From positions 1-12,967 of the forward strand of contig JAEWJV010000259.1 in the NCBI GenBank assembly GCA_023386395.1: a DNA stretch of 12,967 nucleotides, in the 5' to 3' direction. Made by a program: the position numbers and the translations under genes. The notes beneath the pieces are model-generated. The model had not been told where the DNA came from and searched no databases. It saw only the letters and a list, made by a program, of their open reading frames with translations. The DNA is from Bacteroidota bacterium (GTDB taxonomy: Bacteria > Bacteroidota > Bacteroidia > Chitinophagales > Chitinophagaceae). This document shows positions 7,940 through 12,967 of the stretch, in pieces; the stretch's first letter is position 1, and every line of letters starts with the position of its first letter.

Positions 7940-8078
7940 CGTGAATTGTCAAACGTCAATCGTAAAACTCCGGGATTTGGTTCTGTTGTTAAATGCGTTT
8001 ACTGTTCTTCATTTCTTTTTGAAATGCCTGCATTCAATCCCGCACTTACATTCACGTTTCACCATTCACGCTTCACGA
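7940..8078. repeat. Imperfect inverted repeat element with 7-bp periodicity
   Basis: This fills most of the 167-bp spacer between the fusion-protein stop and the antiporter start. The left arm (7940-7977) and the complement of the right arm (8036-8071) align over about 38 bp with roughly 29 matches. They share the blocks CGTGAAT, AAACGT, AAT, GTAA and CGGGATT, in that order. The arms enclose a 58-bp centre. The outer halves are phased by seven: the right end is four heptads, TTCACGT TTCACCA TTCACGC and TTCACGA (8051-8078), and the left end shows GTGAATT/GTCAAAC/GTCAATC spacing. As RNA it could fold into a long interrupted hairpin; as DNA it resembles a small palindromic repeat unit or MITE-like insertion. 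It has no coding capacity. Confidence 0.7.
8051..8078. repeat. Four tandem heptamers TTCACNN
   Basis: Four contiguous 7-bp units (TTCACGT, TTCACCA, TTCACGC, TTCACGA) share TTCAC and vary only in the last two bases. The array begins 3 bp beyond the stop of the fusion-protein gene and forms the outer part of the right arm of the larger inverted repeat. Heptameric tandem repeats are known in intergenic DNA of several bacteria; whether this is the same class is inferred. Confidence 0.75.
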
Positions 8079-8080
8079 TA

Positions 8081-9127
8081 TTAATTTACTTTAATGCTAA
8101 CATCGGCGCTCAGGCCTGCCCGCAAAATCTTGCTGTAATCGCTCACGTGGTTTATGTTTACCTTAACGGGGATGCGCTGTGTAACCTTAACAAAATTGCC
8201 GCTTGCATTATCGGGAGGTAATACAGAGAACCTTGCACCCGTTGCTTCGCTTAAGCTGGCAACATTGCCATGCAGCGTAGAATCAGGATAGGCATCAAGC
8301 TCAATTTCTACCGGCATGCCTGGATAAAATTTTCTTATCTGTGTTTCTTTAAAGTTAGCCACCACCCAATAAGTGGTATCATTTACAATTTGAAATAAAG
8401 GAGAACCGGCTTGAACAAACTGCCCTGACACAATATTTAATTTCCCAAGCTTGCCCGATTGCGGTGCATATACTTTGGTATAGGAAATTTTCAACTGCTG
8501 TTGCTGAATAGCGGCTGCTTTTATGGCCAGGCCGGCTTTTGCTTTTTCAAGGCCGGCCTGCAAAATAGCAATGCGGCTTTGGGCAGTGGAGAGTTCGCTT
8601 TTATTATTGGCTGTTTCCTGCTTTGCCTGTTCCAGGTTAAAGCGGCTGTCGTCTAATTGCTTTTTTGTAATAGCCTGGTCGGCATATAATTTTTGATTGC
8701 GCTCGTAATCTTCTTCTGCCTGCTGTATTTTAATAGATGAAAGTTTTATATCTCCATGATTGGTGCTTAAGCCAATCTGCGCATTCTTTAAAGCAGCCTG
8801 CGCATTTAAAATATCAGCCTGTGCTGCTTCATAATCAGCCTTCATCTGCAATAGTTGCGTTTGAAGGTCGGCATCATCTATTTCAATTAGTAACTGGCCT
8901 GCCTTAACTGAATCGTAATCTTTTACAGCGATCATTTTCACATAGCCGCTAACCCTTGGCAACACAGGAGAAATTTGTGTTTCCACCTGTGCGTCATCGG
9001 TACTTTCATGTGTAATGGCATACGATATTTTTGTCCATCCAAATATGCCTGCTGCTATTGCAATGATTGCTATTATTACGTAGCGGACTGGTGATTTCTT
9101 CTTCGGTTGCTGTTGTTCCTGCTCCAT
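8081..9127 (-). CDS. HlyD/EmrA-family periplasmic membrane fusion protein
   Basis: This protein links the inner membrane antiporter to the outer membrane channel. From the ATG at 9127 (348 residues) it starts MEQEQQQPKKKSPVRY, a short positive cytoplasmic tail. One TM helix follows (about 15-33, YVIIAIIAIAAGIFGW), then ESTDDAQVETQISPVLPRVS, the EmrA-type biotinyl-lipoyl half motif with SGYV and GQLL. A long coiled-coil hairpin comes next (about 75-205, rich in Ala, Gln and Lys). The second lipoyl half is KVYAPQSGKLGKLNIVSGQF, and the beta-barrel carries WVVANFKETQIRKF, where NFKETQ is typical of EmrA. The start at 9127 is chosen over the ATG at 9166 because it has an AGGAA sequence 4 nt upstream, lies 16 bp after the tetR stop, and avoids overlapping it. 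It is the second gene of the efflux operon. Confidence 0.94.
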   Translation of the reverse strand: MEQEQQQPKKKSPVRYVIIAIIAIAAGIFGWTKISYAITHESTDDAQVETQISPVLPRVSGYVKMIAVKDYDSVKAGQLLIEIDDADLQTQLLQMKADYEAAQADILNAQAALKNAQIGLSTNHGDIKLSSIKIQQAEEDYERNQKLYADQAITKKQLDDSRFNLEQAKQETANNKSELSTAQSRIAILQAGLEKAKAGLAIKAAAIQQQQLKISYTKVYAPQSGKLGKLNIVSGQFVQAGSPLFQIVNDTTYWVVANFKETQIRKFYPGMPVEIELDAYPDSTLHGNVASLSEATGARFSVLPPDNASGNFVKVTQRIPVKVNINHVSDYSKILRAGLSADVSIKVN

Positions 9128-9143
9128 AAATTCCTGATTTTTT

Positions 9144-9761
9144 TTATTTATTTGAAAGATGGGCATGCATCAGTTGCTTTAAATGCACCGACACACGTTT
9201 TTTAAATTTCGAATCTTCATAAGGCACGTAATCGTCGGGCTTACCCATGAGCCTGTTGCACATTTTTTTTGAAAGTAAAATCTGGTTGATAGTTCCTATT
9301 AATGTTGCGATGGTTGTCTCCACATCAACTTTTTTAAATTCACCTTTTTTAATACCTGTTTCTATAACCTGTTTTATAATGGAAGCATTAGGCAAAAGAT
9401 TATTAACAATAGAACATTGCAATGCTTCGCGCTGATTTAAAATGAGTTCCTGGTGAATAAGGCGGTGAAATACCCTGTGTGTAAACAGCCTTTCAATAAA
9501 TGAATCAATAACCATTTCCACTTTTTCAATGGAGGTGAGTGATTTATTACTGGCTATTTCATCAAGCTGCAGGCGGATAGTGGAAGATTTGAGTTTTACA
9601 ATCTCTTCAAACAGTTTCTCCTTGCTTCCAAAATAATAGTTTACCATAGCAACATTCACATTCGCTTTTTCTGCAATATCTCTTATAGAAGTGCCTTCGT
9701 ACCCTTTTTCTGCAAAAAGAATAAGGGTTGCTTCCATAATCAGTTGCCGTTTATCTTTCAT
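9144..9761 (-). CDS. TetR/AcrR-family transcriptional regulator
   Basis: The protein has 205 residues. The N-terminal DNA-binding domain is canonical: ATLILFAEKGYEGTSIRDIA leads into the helix-turn-helix (about 24-43, IRDIAEKANVNVAMVNYYFG) and then SKEKLFEEIV. The C-terminal ligand domain (about 55-200) resembles the CecR-like C-terminal group (FIERLF, HRLIHQELILN), as far as can be judged by eye. It is the first gene of the efflux operon, 16 bp before the fusion-protein gene. A long palindrome overlapping the promoter lies about 105-145 bp upstream of its start, so autoregulation of the whole operon by repression is the likely design; in this family ligand binding releases the repressor. The ATG at 9761 is preceded by an A-rich leader, TTTATACGA, with no Shine-Dalgarno sequence, as is common in Bacteroidota. 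Confidence 0.94.
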   Translation of the reverse strand: MKDKRQLIMEATLILFAEKGYEGTSIRDIAEKANVNVAMVNYYFGSKEKLFEEIVKLKSSTIRLQLDEIASNKSLTSIEKVEMVIDSFIERLFTHRVFHRLIHQELILNQREALQCSIVNNLLPNASIIKQVIETGIKKGEFKKVDVETTIATLIGTINQILLSKKMCNRLMGKPDDYVPYEDSKFKKRVSVHLKQLMHAHLSNK

Positions 9762-9786
9762 TCGTATAAATTTTTTTCAATGTTTC

Positions 9787-9842
9787 ATGAACCTGGCTAT
9801 ATACATTGCCCTGTTTGAGAAAATTGTCATGTACAGGTTCAT
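9787..9842 (-). promoter_or_regulatory. Hairpin in the tetR mRNA leader
   Basis: ATGAACCTG (9787-9795) and CAGGTTCAT (9834-9842) form a perfect 9-bp stem. TACAT (9802-9806) and ATGTA (9829-9833) extend it by 5 bp after a 6-nt bulge on one side. It lies between the predicted transcription start (near 9858) and the tetR ATG at 9761. No T-run follows on the minus strand, so it is not a terminator. It could stabilise the leader or control translation, or be a second protein-binding dyad. Confidence 0.5.
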
Positions 9843-9864
9843 TATTTGCGTAATTTAAAAAGTG

Positions 9865-9895
9865 CAAAATTAAACGCTTGTTTAATTTAAACAAA
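9865..9895 (-). promoter_or_regulatory. Bacteroidota-type promoter of the efflux operon
   Basis: On the minus strand, TTTG (9895-9892) and TAATTTTG (9872-9865) are separated by exactly 19 bp. This matches the known Bacteroidota sigma-ABfr consensus of TTTG at -33 and TAnnTTTG at -7. Transcription would begin near 9858, giving a leader of about 97 nt before tetR. The elements lie within or touch the palindromic operator. Confidence 0.75.
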
Positions 9896-9904
9896 CGTTT
9901 AATT
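9868..9904. promoter_or_regulatory. Palindromic operator, probable TetR binding site
   Basis: Two 18-bp arms (9868-9885 and 9887-9904) are inverted around one base at 9886 and differ at one position only (AACGCTTG against AACGTTTG). Each arm holds its own partial dyad AAAC-N4-GTTT (9872-9883 and 9889-9900), centre to centre 17 bp. Such paired dyads could suit two TetR dimers. The site covers the -33 element and spacer and part of the -7 element, so binding would block RNA polymerase. Assignment to the adjacent TetR protein is inferred from position. Confidence 0.75.
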
Positions 9905-10025
9905 AACTTTTTTTATTTCTTTTTGCAGAATTTTTACAGGCGGTTCTTTTAAGGGAGAGAATTGTAATTTGCGCTGTGTAAAGGTATTACGTCATAAAAC
10001 CTTTTCCAAAGTTTCAAAAGCATAA

Positions 10026-10805
10026 ATGAAAACATCATCATATATCGCAGCTATTGTTTTGCCGTTTACATTGTTTGCCTGCAATTCGCCCGTAAACAAT
10101 GCACAGGAAAATGAATCTTCAACACTCACTTTTGCTAACAAAAGCTTTAAGGCCGAATTAACGCCGGGTTGCGATTCGTGCACAAAAGCCGTAATAAATA
10201 TTCCCATTGCAGAAGGCGATGCAATTGCTGCCAAAAGCATTAATGACTATGTTTTTATTGTTCCACAAAAAACACTTGGGGCAGAAGGCAGATCAAATAC
10301 AGGTTATGATTCATTGGTTGCCGGTTTTGTTAATGCATATAAGAAGGTAAAAACAGAATTTCCGGATGGCCCGGCAACAAGCTGGGAAGGAAAATTAAAT
10401 GGCAGCGTGGTAAAGCAAACTGATAGCCTTATAAATATAAAGCTGGAGGCTTTTACATTTACCGGCGGAGCACATCCAAATTCCAACACTTACGCCTTGC
10501 TGTTTAATGCTGGAACAGGGAAAAAGCTTGCACAGGAAGATGTAATTAAAGACGTACCGGGGTTAACCGCTGTGGCAGAAAAGAAATTCAGGGAGCAGCT
10601 TAAAATACCTGCAGGCACGCCTGTAAATTCTACCATCTATACATTTGATGATAACAAATTTGTATTGCCGAAAAATATCTTTTTTACTGATAGTGGTTTG
10701 CAATTATATTATAATGCTTATGAAATTGCGCCTTATTATGTTGGTGCAACTATAGTTACGCTTCCATATCCGGATGTGGAGCAATACCTGGTAGTGAAAC
10801 CTTAA
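10026..10805 (+). CDS. DUF3298/DUF4163 (RsiV-like) lipoprotein
   Basis: The 259-residue protein begins with a lipoprotein signal peptide, MKTSSYIAAIVLPFTLFACN, with the lipobox LFAC and acylated Cys19; Asn20 follows it. The rest is a periplasmic or surface-facing domain. The first half (about 40-150) resembles DUF4163, ending in the conserved FTGGAHPN (about 144-151). The second half fits DUF3298, with the signature YNAYEIAPYYVGATIVTLPY near the end, a variant of the usual YNPYEIAPYA form. This fold is related to the extracytoplasmic part of the anti-sigma factor RsiV, which binds lysozyme, but there is no anti-sigma domain here, so lysozyme binding or envelope defence is only a possibility. 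The gene is divergent from the efflux operon. A weak -7-like TAATTTG at 9965-9971 would give a short leader, but no matching -33 element is seen. It converges on the next gene, with 24 bp between the stops. Confidence 0.88.
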   Translation: MKTSSYIAAIVLPFTLFACNSPVNNAQENESSTLTFANKSFKAELTPGCDSCTKAVINIPIAEGDAIAAKSINDYVFIVPQKTLGAEGRSNTGYDSLVAGFVNAYKKVKTEFPDGPATSWEGKLNGSVVKQTDSLINIKLEAFTFTGGAHPNSNTYALLFNAGTGKKLAQEDVIKDVPGLTAVAEKKFREQLKIPAGTPVNSTIYTFDDNKFVLPKNIFFTDSGLQLYYNAYEIAPYYVGATIVTLPYPDVEQYLVVKP

Positions 10806-10829
10806 TGATTGAGAATTTTATGAAACAGC

Positions 10830-11657
10830 TTAGCGATATACATAATTAATTGTACCCAGCAATTGCTTATGTTTATCAAACAAAACATCTTTTGTTTTAA
10901 GCCCGCGTTCATCATATATATATTGCCATATAACATAATCTGATGAACCCTGCGGAATTTGTGTTAGCTGGGAAATGGTTCCATCATTATTATATTCAAA
11001 CATATAATCCGGCAGCATTTGCTGCGCTTTTGTATTAAAGCGAACAATATCGGTAAGCAAATTTTTATCGTTGTAATAATAAAAGTAATGTTCAATTAAC
11101 CGTCCCTTTTTAAGCCATAATTCTTCAGCTATATTTTGATTTCCATCTTTTTTAAAATGAATAACAGTTGTATCACCGCTATTTTTTATGCGTAACATAG
11201 AGTCCGGAGCAGAACCGGTGTAAAACCATTGATGCAACTCTGTGCTATGCGTATCCATGGTTGTGTCGTCGGTCTGCGTTTTAACGGTTAATATTTTTCC
11301 TTCATTGTCATAAGTATATTCCACTATTGTGGAAACACTGTCTGCAACATCCTGCGATTTTGAAATAAGCCCGTTTGTATAAGTGTCATAATCATCGGAA
11401 ACACCGCCGGTTTCAAGCGCTGTATGCGTTATGGCAACAGCACCATTATTCTTCAGTATTTTGGAGTAGGCAAATCCCGCTGCCGGTGTATTATCGCTTT
11501 CCATGCTGGTAGCTGTAATTTGCTGCACATTATTCTTTACAAGATTGGCGTACGTTTTATTCGATGCTTTTAAATCAACCACATCATTATAATAAAACTG
11601 GGCATTTACAAAACGGAAAACCAAAATAAAAGTTAACAGCAGCACGCTTTTCTTCAT
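10830..11657 (-). CDS. Secreted protein with YD/RHS-like repeats, function unknown
   Basis: From the ATG at 11657 the protein has 275 residues and opens with a signal peptide, MKKSVLLLTFILVFRFVNA, cleaved before QFYYNDV. An in-frame TTG at 11699 would place 14 residues before it and is rejected. The mature part contains degenerate beta-strand repeats: VEYTYDNEGKILTVKTQ, YFYYYNDKNLLTDIVRF, FEYNNDGTISQLTQ and WQYIYDERGLKTKDVLF. Each has the aromatic-Y-x-(D/N)-(D/E/N)-x-G/N-x-(L/I) pattern of YD or RHS-type repeats. These resemble the many small YD-repeat proteins exported by Bacteroidota. There is no toxin domain, no RHS core shell, and no type IX sorting domain that I can recognise, so it is not a polymorphic toxin. 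No role can be assigned. Confidence 0.85.
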   Translation of the reverse strand: MKKSVLLLTFILVFRFVNAQFYYNDVVDLKASNKTYANLVKNNVQQITATSMESDNTPAAGFAYSKILKNNGAVAITHTALETGGVSDDYDTYTNGLISKSQDVADSVSTIVEYTYDNEGKILTVKTQTDDTTMDTHSTELHQWFYTGSAPDSMLRIKNSGDTTVIHFKKDGNQNIAEELWLKKGRLIEHYFYYYNDKNLLTDIVRFNTKAQQMLPDYMFEYNNDGTISQLTQIPQGSSDYVIWQYIYDERGLKTKDVLFDKHKQLLGTINYVYR

Positions 11658-11943
11658 AATTATACTTTGATTCATCATTAACGAAAAAATGTGCGGCAAG
11701 GTATATATTGCTGCTTAAAATGCCTTGTGTATTTTTAGTGAAAATTAAGCGCCCTGGCTTTAAAGGGAGTATAGAAGCAATGCTTAACAGGCGGGTTGAG
11801 TTATTAAGTTGATATAAAAATAATAATGGCCAGAAGCTTTCCTGGAGAATAGTTCATGTATATAACCACCTGAAGCATCTGGCCGGTAGATGATGATATT
11901 TTTTTATTAATTCAGGCAATTTATTTGCTGAATTAATTCGGTT
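11658..11943. other. Divergent intergenic region with dyads
   Basis: 286 bp separate the starts of the YD-repeat protein and mazG. It must hold promoters for both genes, but neither shows a full TTTG/TAnnTTTG match. A 7-bp inverted repeat, GGCCAGA (11828-11834) and TCTGGCC (11878-11884), has a 43-nt loop. A T-run (TTTTTTT, around 11899-11905) lies 15-21 nt beyond it. A separate stronger hairpin sits at 11906-11937. No small gene is evident. Confidence 0.5.
11906..11937 (+). promoter_or_regulatory. Hairpin immediately upstream of mazG
   Basis: ATTAATTCAG-G-CAA (11906-11919) pairs with TTGCTGAATTAAT (11925-11937): 13 bp with one bulged G and the 5-nt loop TTTAT. It ends 6 nt before the ATG at 11944. 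No T-run follows, so it is not a terminator for plus-strand transcription. It may limit access of ribosomes to 11944, or mark a 5' leader if translation starts at the ATG at 11968. Confidence 0.6.
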
Positions 11944-12741
11944 ATGACTTCTGATAAAATATATGAAATGGAATACAAAGAGAATTTTGAAAGGCTGGTA
12001 AATATAATGGATGACCTGCGCGAAAAATGCCCCTGGGATAAAAAACAGACCATTCAAACGCTTAGGCAAATGACGATTGAAGAAATGTATGAACTGGCCG
12101 ATGCAATTACAGAAGAAAACTGGAATGGTATTAAAGAAGAACTGGGTGATATATTATTGCATGTGCTGTTTTATACACGAATTGCAAAAGAGCAAAACCG
12201 GTTTACGCTGAATGATGTGCTGGAAACAATTTGTAATAAACTGATTGTACGGCACCCGCATATTTATGGCGATGTAAAAGTGAATGATGATGAAGATGTA
12301 AAAAAGAACTGGGAAAAAATTAAACTGAAGGAAGGAAAAACATCTGTGTTAAGCGGTGTGCCTGTTTCGCTGCCGGCAGTTGTAAAAGCAACCCGCATAC
12401 AGGAAAAAGCCAGGCAGGTGGGTTTTGAATGGAAGCATACAGAAGATGTTTGGCTTAAAGTGGAAGAAGAAATGCAGGAATTGCAGCAGGCAGTAAATAA
12501 TAACAATCCTGCAGAAGTGGAAGAGGAGCTGGGTGATGTGCTTTTCAGCCTGGTTAATTATGCACGGTTTTTGAATACAGATGCTGAAAATGCATTGGAA
12601 AAAACCAATAAGAAATTTATCAGCCGGTTTACCAAAATGGAGGCTGCTGCAAAGGCGGAAGGCAAAAATTTATATGATATGAGCCTTGAAGAGATGGACG
12701 CTATCTGGAATATTGTGAAAAAAGAAAATCCTGTTGCTTGA
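11944..12741 (+). CDS. mazG: Nucleoside triphosphate pyrophosphohydrolase MazG
   Basis: This cytoplasmic housecleaning enzyme hydrolyses NTPs to NMP and pyrophosphate, removing abnormal nucleotides. At 265 residues it has the length and tandem layout of E. coli MazG. The N-terminal domain has REKCPWDKKQT (26-36), the metal-binding IEEMYE (45-50, E46, E47, E50) and EELGD (65-69). The linker includes RHPHIYGD (103-110). The C-terminal catalytic domain has VEEEMQEL (173-180) and EEELGD (193-198), so the acidic EExxE and ExxD sets are complete in both halves. The start is uncertain: 11944 gives the longest form, while the ATG at 11968 (MEYKENFERLVNIMDDLR) has an A-rich upstream context typical of the phylum and lies closer to the usual family start. 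The next gene starts at a TTG overlapping this stop, so the two are probably co-transcribed and translationally coupled. Confidence 0.95.
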   Translation: MTSDKIYEMEYKENFERLVNIMDDLREKCPWDKKQTIQTLRQMTIEEMYELADAITEENWNGIKEELGDILLHVLFYTRIAKEQNRFTLNDVLETICNKLIVRHPHIYGDVKVNDDEDVKKNWEKIKLKEGKTSVLSGVPVSLPAVVKATRIQEKARQVGFEWKHTEDVWLKVEEEMQELQQAVNNNNPAEVEEELGDVLFSLVNYARFLNTDAENALEKTNKKFISRFTKMEAAAKAEGKNLYDMSLEEMDAIWNIVKKENPVA

Positions 12742-12967
12742 TAAAAATTATTAAACATGCAGTTAATAAGAATGCCTGGCTATTTTTTGTAGCTGCATGG
12801 GTTTATACGCTTTCATTCATCTTCACCAATTATTTTTCTTACAGTTCATCTTCAGAAAAAGTTGCCGGCATTTTAACGGAATATATACAGGGCCGTGAAA
12901 ATTCTTTTGAAAATATTTTGCATGATAGCGCCATTGTTGATGCCATAATAAGCGACAAACCTTCATC
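12738..12967 (+). CDS. Membrane protein, N-terminal part (possible sensor kinase), 3' end outside window
   Basis: An open frame runs from a TTG at 12738 to the window edge (76 codons). The TTG shares TTGA with the mazG stop codon, a 4-bp overlap typical of coupled genes. No ATG is available in this frame nearby, because the ATGs at 12757 and 12771 lie in a frame that closes after a few codons. The product begins with a short basic segment, IKIIKHAVNKN, then one hydrophobic helix (AWLFFVAAWVYTLSFIF), and then a helical segment with SSSEKVAGILTEYIQGREN and FENILHDSAIVDAIISD. A single anchor followed by a periplasmic helix fits the start of a membrane sensor histidine kinase or similar receptor, but no diagnostic domain is inside the window, so that identity is a guess. 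Confidence 0.6.
   Translation, partial: MIKIIKHAVNKNAWLFFVAAWVYTLSFIFTNYFSYSSSSEKVAGILTEYIQGRENSFENILHDSAIVDAIISDKPS

Noticed and set aside
7914..7952. Upstream TTG start for the antiporter (13 extra residues)
   Set aside because: The extra codons overlap the inverted repeat, and the ATG at 7913 opens directly with the basic stretch and TM1 expected of the family.
9128..9166. Upstream ATG for the membrane fusion protein, overlapping the end of tetR
   Set aside because: The ATG at 9127 has an AGGAA sequence at suitable spacing and gives a tidy 16-bp gap after the tetR stop.
10830..11657. RHS/YD polymorphic toxin
   Set aside because: Only a few degenerate repeats, no RHS core, no toxin domain, and no immunity gene next to it.
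11658..11699. Upstream TTG start for the YD-repeat protein
   Set aside because: It would place 14 residues before a clean signal peptide that begins at the ATG at 11657.
11828..11905. Terminator formed by GGCCAGA/TCTGGCC and the following T-run
   Set aside because: The loop is 43 nt and the T-run begins about 15 nt after the stem, so it does not fit an intrinsic terminator, and no plus-strand gene ends upstream.

Overview
The window comes from an AT-rich genome that looks like Bacteroidota, most likely family Chitinophagaceae. The evidence is the style of the proteins (an FtsX/MacB permease of about 820 residues, a phytochrome-type histidine kinase, a DUF3298 lipoprotein), start codons with A-rich leaders and little Shine-Dalgarno sequence, and a promoter matching the Bacteroidota pattern TTTG - 19 bp - TAnnTTTG. 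The taxon is inferred from protein character only. No rRNA, tRNA, CRISPR array, transposase or phage gene was seen.

Layout. At the left edge is the 3' part of a PAS-type sensor histidine kinase (+, to 856). It converges on a nitrilase-superfamily hydrolase (-, 903-1859), which lies downstream of a large FtsX/MacB permease on the same strand (-, 1974-4433). A 413-bp spacer follows, holding a clear intrinsic terminator.

The centre (4784-9904, all -) is a four-gene tripartite efflux operon, read right to left. It begins at a palindromic operator laid over a promoter (9865-9904). It continues with a TetR regulator, an EmrA-like membrane fusion protein, a DHA2 (EmrB-type) drug:H+ antiporter and a TolC-type outer membrane channel, and ends at the terminator (4784-4817). 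The products would span both membranes and expel small hydrophobic molecules. The regulator probably represses its own operon and is released by a ligand.

The operon has unusual non-coding parts: a hairpin in the tetR leader (9787-9842), an imperfect inverted repeat built on 7-bp periodicity between the fusion-protein and antiporter genes (7940-8078), and a hairpin between the antiporter and channel genes (6249-6282).

To the right are a DUF3298 lipoprotein (+, 10026-10805) divergent from the efflux operon, a secreted protein with YD-like repeats (-, 10830-11657), a MazG nucleotide pyrophosphohydrolase (+, 11944-12741) with a strong hairpin just before its start, and the first 76 codons of a membrane protein whose TTG start overlaps the mazG stop.

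No wholly new system is evident. The most distinctive signals are the operator/promoter overlap and the inverted heptad-repeat element inside the efflux operon.
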